Below are positions 52,079 through 61,338 of a stretch of DNA of 64,000 bases, in pieces. The DNA is taken from NCBI RefSeq assembly GCF_003387615.1, contig NZ_QUNS01000003.1, positions 312,591 through 376,590 of the forward strand, written 5' to 3'. The translations under genes and the position numbers were made by a program. Below the pieces are notes generated by a model. It made no database searches, was not told the DNA's origin, and saw nothing but the letters and a program-made list of their open reading frames with translations. Source of the stretch: Tenacibaculum gallaicum. Its GTDB lineage: Bacteria; Bacteroidota; Bacteroidia; Flavobacteriales; Flavobacteriaceae. Position 1 is the stretch's first letter, and the number at the start of each line of letters is the position of its first letter.

Positions 52079-52981
52079 ATGAAAAAAATACTATTAGGTA
52101 GTTTATTAATACTATCTGCACTTACAGTTAACGCTCAAAACAAAAAGAAAAAAGATAGAGCTGCTATAAAAAAAATGTGTGGCTGTTATGAAGTTACTTT
52201 CAACTTTGCTGAAACATTTAATAACAGTAAAGACTCTCTTTATAAACCTTCCAAAACAAAAACTGATAAAGCTTTAGAGTGGGCTGAATTAATTGTTGAT
52301 GAAAATGATAAAATTTCAATTCAACACTTACTACAGGTAGGAAATCCTGCAAATCCTCATATTGTAAAACATTGGAGACAAGATTGGCTGTACGAAAACA
52401 CTGATTTTTATATGTTCAATGGCAATAACAATTGGTTATATGAAAACAAACCAAAATCAGAAGTAAAAAAACAATGGACTCAAAAGGTATATCAAGTAGA
52501 TGATAGTCCACGATATGAAGGTTCTGCCACTTGGGTTCATGTAGACGGAAAAAGCTATTGGGAAAATACTACAGATGCGCCTTTACCAAGAAGAGAATAC
52601 ACAAAAAGGAGCGATTATAATGTAACTGAAAGAGGTAACCGTCATGAAATCACAAACTACGGTTGGTTACATGATCAAGATAACAAAAAAATTATAAGAG
52701 AAGAAGGTAAAAAAGATATTGTTATAGCTCATGAAAAAGGATATAACACGTACGTAAAAGTAGCTGATAGCAAATGTAAAGCTGCAAAAGATTGGTGGAA
52801 AAAAAACAGTACGAAATGGCAAAAAGTTAGAAATAAGTGGGATGAGGTTTATGGAAGAAATACTAACCTTTCTTTAGAGACTAAAGTAAATAACAAACCT
52901 TTATATAAACATTTATTTTCAGAAAAAACTTCAGAAGAGCAACAAATAAATGAAACAATAGAATCTTTTGTAAAAAAATAA
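52079..52981 (+). CDS. DUF6607 family secreted protein
   Basis: 300 residues. Signal peptide (KKILLGSLLILSALTVNAQ). The mature part starts with a basic NKKKKDRAAIKKMCGCYEV segment. It then shows alternating beta segments with many Trp and Tyr, such as KHWRQDWLYENTDFYMF and YWENTTDAPLPRREYTKR. I recall this family as DUF6607, commonly near iron-uptake genes; the name is moderately certain. Function unknown. A weak hairpin lies after the stop (52982-52999). It is the first gene of the plus-strand iron operon. Confidence 0.8.
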   Translation: MKKILLGSLLILSALTVNAQNKKKKDRAAIKKMCGCYEVTFNFAETFNNSKDSLYKPSKTKTDKALEWAELIVDENDKISIQHLLQVGNPANPHIVKHWRQDWLYENTDFYMFNGNNNWLYENKPKSEVKKQWTQKVYQVDDSPRYEGSATWVHVDGKSYWENTTDAPLPRREYTKRSDYNVTERGNRHEITNYGWLHDQDNKKIIREEGKKDIVIAHEKGYNTYVKVADSKCKAAKDWWKKNSTKWQKVRNKWDEVYGRNTNLSLETKVNNKPLYKHLFSEKTSEEQQINETIESFVKK

Positions 52982-53002
52982 AAGTGCTTCAAAGCATTTT
53001 AT
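52982..53002 (+). terminator. Weak stem-loop after the DUF6607 gene
   Basis: AAGTGCT (52982-52988) and AGCATTT (52993-52999) pair over a four-base loop, including one G-U pair, followed by a short T-rich stretch. Probably a partial terminator inside the run of iron genes. Confidence 0.4.
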
Positions 53003-53061
53003 AGTTATACCTAAACGAAAAATTAAATATTTTAAAAACAAATCTCTCAAAGAGGAAAAAA

Positions 53062-55485
53062 ATGAGAATTATTGCAACCGTACTACTTTTATGTAGTTGT
53101 ATTCAAACAATGTATAGTCAAGCAACTCTACAAGGAGTTGTAAAATCAGAAAACAATGAAACTATTCCTTATGCGAATGTATTTATTAAAGGAACTAAAT
53201 TAGGAGCCGAAACCAATGAAAATGGTCTTTTTACTATAACAAATGTTCCACATTCTAATCATAAGCTTATTGTAAGTGCTGTAGGATTCATTCAGTCATC
53301 ACAAAAAATTGTGGTAAAAGGAGACATTAAAAATTTAGTTTTTATTTTAAAATCAGATACTCAACTTGATGAAGTTGAACTTTTTGGAGCAAGAGACAAA
53401 AGAGCTGAGAAACTAGAAACGCTTACAAGATTACCTTTAGCTCCTAATGAGCAATTACAAAGTATTTCAGTATTATCACACAAACTTATCGATCAACAAA
53501 ATGCCTTAAGCCTTAGTGATGTTACCAAAAATGTAGCTGGTGTATATACCTTTGCTACCTACGGAAACACCAAAGAAAGTATGTCATTAAGAGGTTTTAG
53601 AGGGATTCCGTTACTTAAAAATGGTGTTCGTATTAATTCTGATTTTAGAGGAACTGGAGTTATTACCGATATGGCTGGTGTTGACAACATTCAAGTATTA
53701 AAAGGAATTTCTGCCATTAGCCAAGGTTTAGGCGGTGATTTAGGTTCTGCCGGTGGAGTGATTAATGTAGTTACCAAAACTCCTAAATTTTATACAGGTG
53801 GTGAGGTTACTTTTAGAGCAGGAAGCTTCGGAAAACTACGTCCTACTTTTGATGTTTATGGACCTATTGATACTAATAAAAAACACGCCTTCAGAATTGC
53901 TGGTTCTTATGATAAAGCAGATAGTTTTAGAGACCACATTGGTTCTGAACGTTTTTACGTAAACCCTTCATACGCTTGGAGACCAGACGAAAAAACTACT
54001 ATTACATTAGAAATGGATTATATGCATGATAGCAGAACTCCAGATCAAGGAACTCTTAACTTAGGAGCTTACGATGTAAACAATATTTATAAATTACCTA
54101 ACAGTAACTTTATGGGCTATGATTCTGATAATGCTACTACCAAAAACCTAACTTATGCTATTAGAGCAGATAGAAAGTTAACTGAAAAGTTAACTTTAAA
54201 AGCAGGGTATTTTGTTTCTGATTTAGATATTGATACTGAAACCTCTTACGCTTTTCAAGGAAGTTCAAGAAACGGGTTACCTGTTTTACCAGACAACCAA
54301 CGTTATAGAGAATACTATGCTTCTAGTAGAAAAGATAATAATAGTGTATTACAATTAGATTTGGTAGGAAAAGATGTAGAAACAGGTTTTTTAAAACATA
54401 CTTTTCAAATTGGTGCAGATTTTAGAACCTCAGAATTTGATAATATAGCCTATGCTACACAGTATGCCTCAAACAATCAATACGCAGATATTATAGATGT
54501 ATTACAACCTATAGATAACACACTTCCTAACGGAATTAACATTACACGAAATCCTGCAAGAGATTCAGGATCAAGAACAGAATCATATGGAATTACTATT
54601 CAAGATAAAATTAGCCTTACTGATTGGGCTGATATTTTCTTAGGGTTACGTTATACCACTATGAAAAGAACTAGAGGTAGCTTTATAGGTGGACCTTTAG
54701 GCGAATCTAAAAGTGATGATGCTTTTAATCCATTATTAGGTTTTAACCTAAAACCTAATGAAAATATTATTCTTTTTGGTTCATATGCCAGTAGCTCAGA
54801 TCCTAGAACTTCTTTTTATACGGATGTTGACGGTAACGAATTAGGTACAGAGCGTTGGGATCAAATAGAAACAGGGATTAAATCTACATGGTTCAACAAT
54901 GCTTTACGTTTTAATGTTACTACATTTTATACCTCAAGTAAAAATTTAAACTTACCTGTTTATGACAATGCTGGTAATAGTTTAGGTTATTATACGCAAG
55001 GAGGTGATGATGTAAGAAATGGTGTAGAAGTAGAATTAATAGGTCGCTTACTTCCTAATTTAGAAATTATTGGAGGTTATTCTTATTTAGATGCTAAATA
55101 CAAAGATCATGCATCATATTATTACAACTCTCGTCCAATGAACACGCCAAAGCATACAGCTAACTTCTGGGCACGTTATGCATTTAAAAAATCTTTAGAT
55201 GGTTTATCTATCGGTGCTGGAGCTTATTACTTGGGAGAACGTCCGCACAATGTATGGTCTAGAAACTATACACATACAGGGGTTATTCCTGATACAAAGC
55301 CTTTCGATTTAAATTCATACACTACAGTTAATGTACAAGCTTCTTACAAATTCAATGAGAACTTAAGTATTGATGTATTTGGAAATAATATCTTTGACGA
55401 AGTAGGCTATAATGCTTATCGTACAAGTTATATCAATAGAATTGAGCCTGCTAGTTTTGGTTCAACATTACGTTATAAATTTTAA
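53062..55485 (+). CDS. TonB-dependent siderophore-type receptor with carboxypeptidase-regulatory N-domain
   Basis: 807 residues. Signal peptide (IIATVLLLCSCIQTMYSQ), then a CarboxypepD-regulatory-like domain (about 22-105: LQGVVKSENNETIPYANVFIKG), then the plug (about 125-240: LSDVTKNVAGVYTFATYGNTKESMSLRGFRG, QVLKGISAISQGLGGDLGSAGGVINVVTKTP), and a barrel ending in FGSTLRYKF. The pattern with PASFG near the end is the siderophore-receptor (FhuA/FecA-like) type. An AGAGG ribosome-binding site lies 10 bases before the ATG. Followed by a secreted ankyrin protein, DUF2271 and a PepSY reductase, so its cargo is likely a ferric chelate. Confidence 0.92.
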   Translation: MRIIATVLLLCSCIQTMYSQATLQGVVKSENNETIPYANVFIKGTKLGAETNENGLFTITNVPHSNHKLIVSAVGFIQSSQKIVVKGDIKNLVFILKSDTQLDEVELFGARDKRAEKLETLTRLPLAPNEQLQSISVLSHKLIDQQNALSLSDVTKNVAGVYTFATYGNTKESMSLRGFRGIPLLKNGVRINSDFRGTGVITDMAGVDNIQVLKGISAISQGLGGDLGSAGGVINVVTKTPKFYTGGEVTFRAGSFGKLRPTFDVYGPIDTNKKHAFRIAGSYDKADSFRDHIGSERFYVNPSYAWRPDEKTTITLEMDYMHDSRTPDQGTLNLGAYDVNNIYKLPNSNFMGYDSDNATTKNLTYAIRADRKLTEKLTLKAGYFVSDLDIDTETSYAFQGSSRNGLPVLPDNQRYREYYASSRKDNNSVLQLDLVGKDVETGFLKHTFQIGADFRTSEFDNIAYATQYASNNQYADIIDVLQPIDNTLPNGINITRNPARDSGSRTESYGITIQDKISLTDWADIFLGLRYTTMKRTRGSFIGGPLGESKSDDAFNPLLGFNLKPNENIILFGSYASSSDPRTSFYTDVDGNELGTERWDQIETGIKSTWFNNALRFNVTTFYTSSKNLNLPVYDNAGNSLGYYTQGGDDVRNGVEVELIGRLLPNLEIIGGYSYLDAKYKDHASYYYNSRPMNTPKHTANFWARYAFKKSLDGLSIGAGAYYLGERPHNVWSRNYTHTGVIPDTKPFDLNSYTTVNVQASYKFNENLSIDVFGNNIFDEVGYNAYRTSYINRIEPASFGSTLRYKF

Positions 55486-55491
55486 TTTATT

Positions 55492-56985
55492 ATGAAAAAA
55501 CAACACATAACATTTGCCCTTGTACTTTTTATTAGTGCAATTCAAGCGCAAACAAAAAACATATTTTTTGAAAGATCTTTTTGGCAAGGAAAACCTACTA
55601 TTCAACTTGTTGAAGATAAAATAAAAGAAGGTAATAGCGCTACAGCATTAAACCCAAACGGGTTTGATGCTGTTACCTACGCTATCTTAGCCAGCGCTCC
55701 AAATAAAATAATCAAGCATTTACTTACTAAAAAAGGAAATGATGTTAACAAGATTACACACGATAAAAGAACTTATGTTTTTTGGGCCGCTTATAAAAAC
55801 AATGTTGAAATTATGAAGCATTTGATAGCTAATAATGCTCGTATGGATTTAAAAGATTCTCATCAGTTATCCCCGTTAACTTTCGCTGCAAATGCAGGAC
55901 AAACAAATAAAGAAATTTATGAGCTTTGTATTCAAAACGGAATTGATATCAAAAAAGATGTTGACGAGCACGGGGCTAATGCTTTATTATTAGTACTACC
56001 AAGTTTAAAAGATTTATCATTTGCTGACTACCTTACTTCAAAAGGGTTGAGCCTACATAGTGTTGATAAAGATGGTAATGGAGCTTTTAACTACGGTGCT
56101 AAAAAAGGTAATAAAGAAATTTTAAACCTTTTGATAAAAAAAGGATTGCCTTATAAAAACCTAAATAAAAAAGGAGGTAATGCTATGTTATTAGCTACAC
56201 AAGGTTCTCGTAGTGGTTATAACTCTTTAGAGTTTTTTAAATATTTAGAAAACTTAGGCATCAACCCTAATATTACTAATAAAGACGGAAAAACACCACT
56301 ACATAATTTAGCTCGTGGAAACAAAGATCTTAATACTTTTAACTATTTTCTTAGTAAAGGAGTAAATACTAATCAAGTTGACGCAAATGGGAATGCTCCT
56401 TTAATTATTGCAGCTAGTAGAAACTCTTTAGAGGCTGTTCAGCTATTATCAGAAAAAACGAAGAATATTAATCGCACTAATAAAAAAGGACATTCAGCAC
56501 TTACGTACGCTGTTGAATACAACTCAGAAGCTGTTGTAGATTATTTAGTAAAAAACGAGGCTGATATTCAAGTAAAAGATGATAAAGGAAACTCTTTAGC
56601 TTATTATTTAGTTAAAAGTTATCATCCGAAGAAGGTAAACGATTTTAATGAAAAAATGAGTCTTTTAGCTAATAACGGATTAAACTTAACACAACTCCAA
56701 GCTAATAACAATACTTTATTTCATATTGCGGTAGAGAAAAACAGCATCGATTTACTAAAAAAAGTAAACACTTTAAAAATTGATGTAAATACTAAAAACA
56801 ATGAAGGTTTAACTCCATTACATTTAGCTGCTATGCAGGCTAATAATACCGAGGTAATAAAATATTTATTAAGCATTGGAGCTAACAAATCAATTACTAC
56901 TGATTTTGATGAAACAGTACACGATTTAGCTAAAGAAAATGAAATCTTAAACAAGAAAAATATAGATATTAGCTTTTTAAAATAA
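55492..56985 (+). CDS. Exported ankyrin-repeat protein of the iron-uptake operon
   Basis: 497 residues. Signal peptide (ITFALVLFISAIQAQ), then about a dozen ankyrin-like repeats through the whole chain; clear units include DKRTYVFWAAYKNNVEIMKHLI, GNAPLIIAASRNSLEAV, GHSALTYAVEYNSEAVVDYLV and NEGLTPLHLAAMQANNTEVIKYLL. No catalytic domain. Six bases separate it from the TonB receptor gene, and the DUF2271 gene follows 11 bases later. A periplasmic ankyrin scaffold in a siderophore operon could bind the receptor or a periplasmic partner. The family is certain; the role is not. Confidence 0.9.
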   Translation: MKKQHITFALVLFISAIQAQTKNIFFERSFWQGKPTIQLVEDKIKEGNSATALNPNGFDAVTYAILASAPNKIIKHLLTKKGNDVNKITHDKRTYVFWAAYKNNVEIMKHLIANNARMDLKDSHQLSPLTFAANAGQTNKEIYELCIQNGIDIKKDVDEHGANALLLVLPSLKDLSFADYLTSKGLSLHSVDKDGNGAFNYGAKKGNKEILNLLIKKGLPYKNLNKKGGNAMLLATQGSRSGYNSLEFFKYLENLGINPNITNKDGKTPLHNLARGNKDLNTFNYFLSKGVNTNQVDANGNAPLIIAASRNSLEAVQLLSEKTKNINRTNKKGHSALTYAVEYNSEAVVDYLVKNEADIQVKDDKGNSLAYYLVKSYHPKKVNDFNEKMSLLANNGLNLTQLQANNNTLFHIAVEKNSIDLLKKVNTLKIDVNTKNNEGLTPLHLAAMQANNTEVIKYLLSIGANKSITTDFDETVHDLAKENEILNKKNIDISFLK

Positions 56986-56996
56986 ATCAATATAAA

Positions 56997-57470
56997 ATGA
57001 AAAAAATCATAGCTCTTTTTATAACTGTATTAACATTAATGGCTTTTAATACAAATGATAGCGCCACCTATAAATGTATGATTCAGATGAAAAATTATAC
57101 TGGTGAAGGTGCTTACATCGCTATTTCATTATTAAACCCTAATGGAGAATACGAACAAACATTATACGTTCAAGGTGATGATGAAGAATGGTACTCTGAT
57201 ATTACTGAATGGTGGAAATTCCAAGGAAAGGTTCGTACAGATATTGATGCTGTTACTGGTGCAACCATTAGTGGAGGTAACCGAGCAATTACCGTTTTAA
57301 AAATTGATAACGATAAAATTAACAAAGGATATAAAATTAGATTTGAATCGGCTGTAGAAGATCAAGAATACTATAAAGACGATGTAGAATTTGAATTAAC
57401 TACCAATAATCTTAAAGGTAAATTTGAAGGAAATGGATTTATTCGTTACATCCGTTTAATGCCTCAGTAA
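56997..57470 (+). CDS. DUF2271 domain-containing exported protein
   Basis: 157 residues. Signal-peptide-like N-terminus (KKIIALFITVLTLMAFN) and a beta-sandwich-like DUF2271 domain with repeated strand patterns: YKCMIQMKNYTGEGAYIAISLL, EWYSDITEWWKFQGKVRTDIDAVTGATISGG and GYKIRFESA. DUF2271 genes typically neighbour PepSY-domain proteins in iron operons, as here: the PepSY reductase gene follows in 27 bases. The ITGATxSGG-like segment resembles flavin-attachment motifs (S/T-GAT) seen in FMN-binding proteins, but I cannot prove a cofactor. Confidence 0.82.
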   Translation: MKKIIALFITVLTLMAFNTNDSATYKCMIQMKNYTGEGAYIAISLLNPNGEYEQTLYVQGDDEEWYSDITEWWKFQGKVRTDIDAVTGATISGGNRAITVLKIDNDKINKGYKIRFESAVEDQEYYKDDVEFELTTNNLKGKFEGNGFIRYIRLMPQ

Positions 57471-57497
57471 TTTTATCAATAGAAATAGCTAACAAAA

Positions 57498-59675
57498 ATG
57501 ACCACTTCTATATGGAGATATAGCCACTTAACCTTGGCTATATCTTCTTTCCTTTTTTTACTCATTGCTTCATTAACAGGTATTATTTTAGCTTTTGAAC
57601 CTATTTCAAAACAGCTTTCAGACTATAGTATTTCTAATACTGAAAAAATAACGCTTGCAGAAACTATTTCTGAACTTCAAAAGCAATATGATGAAATAAT
57701 TTCTATCTCTGTTGACGAAAATGATTTTGTATCGGCTTCTGTTGTTACTAAAGAAGGAAAAAGTGACACATTTTATGTAAATCCAACTACAGGAAAAAAG
57801 TTAGGTGATATTGCAAAAAAGAAATCTATTTTTCAGTTTGCTACGAGCTTACACAGGTCTTTATTTTTAAAATCTACAGGAAGGTTTATTGTTGGTTTTA
57901 TTTCTTTTTTACTTTGTTTAATTGCGGTAACCGGGCTCATACTTATTACCAAAAGACAAGGTGGGTTTAAAAAGCTTTTTTCTAAAGTTGTAAAAGAAAA
58001 TTTTGAACAGTATTACCACATTATTATTGGTCGTTACACGCTTATTCCTATTATTATCATCACGCTGACAGGGGTATATTTATCGTTAGATCGGTTTTCA
58101 GTGCTACCAACAGAAAAAATTAAACACTCTTACGATTTTTCTTCGGATTCCTCTAATAAAAAAATAACACTTGCTGAATTTCCTGCATTTAAAAATACCA
58201 CTTTAAATAAAGTAAAAAGTGTTGAATTTCCTTTTTCTGAAGATGAGGAAGATTACTTTTTTGTAAAACTAACCGATAGTGAGCTACTAATTCATCAGTA
58301 TACAGGAACTATCATTAGTAAAGAAAACCTTTCGTTAACCAGCATACTCTTAAACTGGAGTTTATTATTACATACAGGAAACGGAACTATTATTTGGTCA
58401 ATTGTATTGTTACTTGCTTCAACATCTATCCTGTTTTTTATCTATTCAGGCTTTGCGATGACCTTCAGCAGAACACAAAAAAGATCGCTACCTAAAAATA
58501 AAATAAGCAAAGACAATGCTGAAATCGTCATTTTAGTAGGTTCAGAAACAAACAACACCTACCCTTTTGCTTCGTCTTTATACAATGCTTTAATTAAAAA
58601 CGGTAAAACCGTTTTCATTGACGTCTTAAACAATTATACTTCGTATAAAAATGCGAAACATCTAATTATATTAACTTCAACTTATGGAGAAGGTGAAGCT
58701 CCTTCTAACGCTTCTAAATTCTTACAGCTAGTTCAGCAAACAACTATTCAAAACCCTATAAGCTATTCAGTAGTTGGTTTTGGCTCAAGAGCATATCCTC
58801 ATTTTTGTCAATTTGCTATTGATATAGATAGTACACTACAACAATTCCCAAACTTTAAAACACTTTTACCTGTTTATAAAATCAATAATCAATCGTTTCA
58901 AGATTTTAAAACTTGGGGACATTTATGGAGTGAAAAAACTAGCATACAGTTTGAACTAACACAAGAGATAAAAAAGCATAAAAAACAACAAGTTTTTACC
59001 ACAGTTTCTAAAACTGATTTAAATAATGATGATTCCTTTTTGGTCCGCTTACAACCAACTAAAAAAATTCGTTTTAACTCGGGTGATTTACTAGCTATCA
59101 CTCCAAAAAAAGACAATATTGAACGCTTGTACTCAGTTGGAAAAATAGATAATAATATTATACTAAGTATAAAAAAGCATGAACTTGGAGTATGCTCTAA
59201 CCTACTCTATCAACTAAAAGAAAACGAACCAATTCAAGCAAATATCCAACAAAATAAAGACTTCTATTTTCCTAAGAAAAAGAAAGAAGTAATCCTAATT
59301 GCTAACGGAACAGGTATTGCTCCTTTTTTAGGAATGTTACAACATAAAAATGGTACAAAAGCGCATTTATTCTGGGGTGGTAGAACTAAAGAGTCTCTAA
59401 GAATGTATACTCCTTTGTTAAAAAACATGGAGCAAAACAATATTCATATTGCTTACTCTCAAGAACAAGATAAAGAATATGTACAAGATTTGCTATTAAA
59501 AAAAGAAACTATAATTACTACTGTTTTACAAAACGGTGGAACGATTATGATTTGTGGCTCTATTAAAATGTTAAAAGGTGTTGAGAAAGTATTAGAACAG
59601 ATAACTTCAAATAAACTAAACACATCTTTAGACCACTTTAAAAAGAATAATCAAATCAAAACAGATTGTTATTAG
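57498..59675 (+). CDS. PepSY membrane protein fused to flavodoxin and ferredoxin-NADP-reductase domains (inner-membrane ferric reductase)
   Basis: 725 residues. PepSY-TM part with membrane helices at about 12-31, 133-152, 177-197 and 296-318 (includes LHRSLFLKSTGRFIVG and LLHTGNGTIIW). Next a flavodoxin-like domain (about 344-480: VILVGSETNNTYPFA, STYGEGEAPSNASKF, VVGFGSRAYPHF). Then an FAD/NAD(P)-binding reductase part (about 495-720: ERLYSVGKI, NGTGIAPFLGML, GGTIMICGS). The layout resembles sulfite-reductase-type flavoprotein fused to PepSY, used to reduce ferric siderophores at the inner membrane. Ends the iron operon; its terminator is at 59724. Confidence 0.92.
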   Translation: MTTSIWRYSHLTLAISSFLFLLIASLTGIILAFEPISKQLSDYSISNTEKITLAETISELQKQYDEIISISVDENDFVSASVVTKEGKSDTFYVNPTTGKKLGDIAKKKSIFQFATSLHRSLFLKSTGRFIVGFISFLLCLIAVTGLILITKRQGGFKKLFSKVVKENFEQYYHIIIGRYTLIPIIIITLTGVYLSLDRFSVLPTEKIKHSYDFSSDSSNKKITLAEFPAFKNTTLNKVKSVEFPFSEDEEDYFFVKLTDSELLIHQYTGTIISKENLSLTSILLNWSLLLHTGNGTIIWSIVLLLASTSILFFIYSGFAMTFSRTQKRSLPKNKISKDNAEIVILVGSETNNTYPFASSLYNALIKNGKTVFIDVLNNYTSYKNAKHLIILTSTYGEGEAPSNASKFLQLVQQTTIQNPISYSVVGFGSRAYPHFCQFAIDIDSTLQQFPNFKTLLPVYKINNQSFQDFKTWGHLWSEKTSIQFELTQEIKKHKKQQVFTTVSKTDLNNDDSFLVRLQPTKKIRFNSGDLLAITPKKDNIERLYSVGKIDNNIILSIKKHELGVCSNLLYQLKENEPIQANIQQNKDFYFPKKKKEVILIANGTGIAPFLGMLQHKNGTKAHLFWGGRTKESLRMYTPLLKNMEQNNIHIAYSQEQDKEYVQDLLLKKETIITTVLQNGGTIMICGSIKMLKGVEKVLEQITSNKLNTSLDHFKKNNQIKTDCY

Positions 59676-59723
59676 AAGATAAAAAACAATTTCTCTGTTA
59701 GAATACAATCAAGATATTTAGAT

Positions 59724-59767
59724 TACCCAATTGTCAAGTAGTAACTTGATAATTGGGTATATTTTTT
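59724..59767 (+). terminator. Terminator of the siderophore/ferric-reductase operon
   Basis: TACCCAATTGTCAAGT (59724-59739) pairs with ACTTGATAATTGGGTA (59744-59759) over an AGTA loop with one G-U pair, followed by a T-rich tail. Confidence 0.88.
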
Positions 59768-59798
59768 CTACATTTAATTACCTTTCATATAAAAATCA

Positions 59799-59868
59799 AC
59801 GAATTCTAATTTATCTACTACGAATTCTAATTTACCCCCAATTAGCCTCTACATCTGTGGTAATTTTG
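59799..59868 (+). promoter_or_regulatory. Direct-repeat operator and -7 element upstream of the 71-residue gene
   Basis: ACGAATTCTAATTTA occurs exactly at 59799-59813 and again at 59820-59834, a 21-base period (about two DNA turns). TAATTTTG at 59861-59868 fits the -7 consensus, 20 bases before the ATG; no good -33 is seen. Paired direct repeats with this spacing just upstream of a promoter lacking -33 are the geometry of LytTR-family activator sites. A LytTR regulator is encoded by the same gene run. Confidence 0.55.
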
Positions 59869-59888
59869 ATCATATAAAAACAACAATT

Positions 59889-60104
59889 ATGTGGTCAAAC
59901 AACAATTACTCATCAGTACTAAAAATGTATTTGGAGAAATACACAAGTTTAAAATTACAAATAAACACAAGCGGATTAATCGCTTCTGTTGAAAAACAAG
60001 AAAACGGTCAGTGGATTAACGACCGAAACCTTCCTAACATTTTAAATAAACTATCATCTAGTATGAACTTAGGAAAGGATGTAACCATCATTTTACAACA
60101 ATAA
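59889..60104 (+). CDS. Unidentified 71-residue protein
   Basis: Small soluble protein without a signal peptide: MWSNNNYSSVLKMYLEKYTS start, a strand-like LKLQINTSGLIASVEKQ, and a hydrophobic VTIILQQ end. No Cys. First gene behind the 21-base-period repeat promoter, 26 bases before the lipoprotein gene. I do not recognise it and the sequence gives no functional clue. Confidence 0.55.
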   Translation: MWSNNNYSSVLKMYLEKYTSLKLQINTSGLIASVEKQENGQWINDRNLPNILNKLSSSMNLGKDVTIILQQ

Positions 60105-60130
60105 TTATATTAACCTTAAAACAAAAAACT

Positions 60131-61225
60131 ATGAAACAAAACATTTTAAAAGTAGGTACAGTAATGGGATTACTACTACTAATCGGAGTATTTTCAAGTT
60201 GTAACAACACAAAAAGCGACAATAAAAATCAAGAACTGGGAAACATTGCTACCACTGAAGAAACAATTGAAAAATCAGTTGTGGAATACAGAAATCCCAT
60301 AGTATTTATTACAGGGAATGACAAAGGAAATAATCATTTTTATGACAGTGCCAGAGTATATTTTAAAGAAAAAAACTACCAAATAATCAATGGCAAGTAT
60401 TCAGTAGAAGAAATTATTTCTTGGATGAACAACAATGCTACTGAAAATCCTTACGGAGAAGTTCATATCGTAAATAACAACAATCCTTTCCGAGCAATGA
60501 ATTTAGAAACTGTAGTTAATGGAGATAAAGTAACCGCTGAAACGTTGCAAAAAACAATTACTAAAGGTGCATTACCCTCAGTAAAAAATGAAGCTATTAC
60601 AGATGATACTAGAATTATTTTTCACACCAATCAATTGGCTGAAAACACTGATTTAGTAAACACTTTAAAAAGTGCTTTTATAACCGAAAGTAAAATCCCT
60701 CAAGTAGTTGCATCACCATACTACAATGTTTTTGGAGGTGAATTTTCAAACCATTATTTAGCACAACCGTACTATGTATTTTATCCAACAGCTAATTCAC
60801 CTGGAAAAGTAGATTTATCAAAAGAAATCGCTAAAAAATATCCAGAAGAAAAGGAAATTTCTTGGTACGATGCTTTAAACAATGAAAGAGAGCGTTATGT
60901 AGGTGAACCTTATACAATTCATTATAGTATTCCTGTAAATCTAGAATTAGATTATCATAACTCTGACAACGAAATTCCTCACTTTGTAATGCAAGAAGAA
61001 ATCATGGATTTCATTGCTAGTGAAGAAGATTTAATGAAAGAAGTTGAGAAAACAACTATTCCTGTAGAAAAATTCAGATGGACGTATACTGTAAAAAACA
61101 GTCAGTTAATTATAAAAGGTAAATCTTCTGCACTATGTGTTTTAAAACCTTTAACAAAACCTTACGGTGAGTTAGAACATGTAAAACCAGACACCAACAA
61201 CAAACGTTTATACGCTATGAAGTAA
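60131..61225 (+). CDS. Unidentified lipoprotein, 364 residues
   Basis: Lipoprotein signal peptide with lipobox Ser-Ser-Cys at about residues 22-24 (LLLLIGVFSSC), then a low-complexity Asn/Lys/Glu linker. The mature domain (about 50-345) starts with NPIVFITGNDKGNNHFYDSARVYF, whose strand-helix pattern resembles alpha/beta folds of the caspase-like/DUF4347 sort, and has EVHIVNNNNPFRAM where such folds have a His-Gly. No catalytic dyad is evident. Two later blocks, YYNVFGGEFSNHYLAQPYYV and IPVNLELDYHNSDNEIPHFV, are Tyr- and Asn-rich. The family is not known to me; the operon with a LytS-like kinase suggests an output or signal protein. Confidence 0.7.
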   Translation: MKQNILKVGTVMGLLLLIGVFSSCNNTKSDNKNQELGNIATTEETIEKSVVEYRNPIVFITGNDKGNNHFYDSARVYFKEKNYQIINGKYSVEEIISWMNNNATENPYGEVHIVNNNNPFRAMNLETVVNGDKVTAETLQKTITKGALPSVKNEAITDDTRIIFHTNQLAENTDLVNTLKSAFITESKIPQVVASPYYNVFGGEFSNHYLAQPYYVFYPTANSPGKVDLSKEIAKKYPEEKEISWYDALNNERERYVGEPYTIHYSIPVNLELDYHNSDNEIPHFVMQEEIMDFIASEEDLMKEVEKTTIPVEKFRWTYTVKNSQLIIKGKSSALCVLKPLTKPYGELEHVKPDTNNKRLYAMK

Positions 61226-61244
61226 CTAATAATTGTTGAACAAG

Positions 61245-61314
61245 CGTCATTACGAACTTAGGGAAACCTCATAATAAAAGTAATTACTTCAACCTCCTTC
61301 TCTTCGTAATGACG
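61245..61314. repeat. Dispersed CGTCATTACGAA inverted repeat
   Basis: A perfect 12-bp inverted repeat, CGTCATTACGAA (61245-61256) and TTCGTAATGACG (61303-61314), with an inner GGGAAACCTCAT...AAAGTAA sequence like the repeats near 28741 and 29083. It fills the gap before the kinase gene and overlaps the first codons of the longest reading of that gene. Confidence 0.65.
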
Positions 61315-61338
61315 TTTAATTTAAGTATGTTTGTTATA

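Noticed and set aside
60131..61225. Calling the lipoprotein a caspase-like (clan CD) peptidase
   Set aside because: The strand-helix pattern is suggestive, but the expected His-Gly and catalytic Cys positions are not present.
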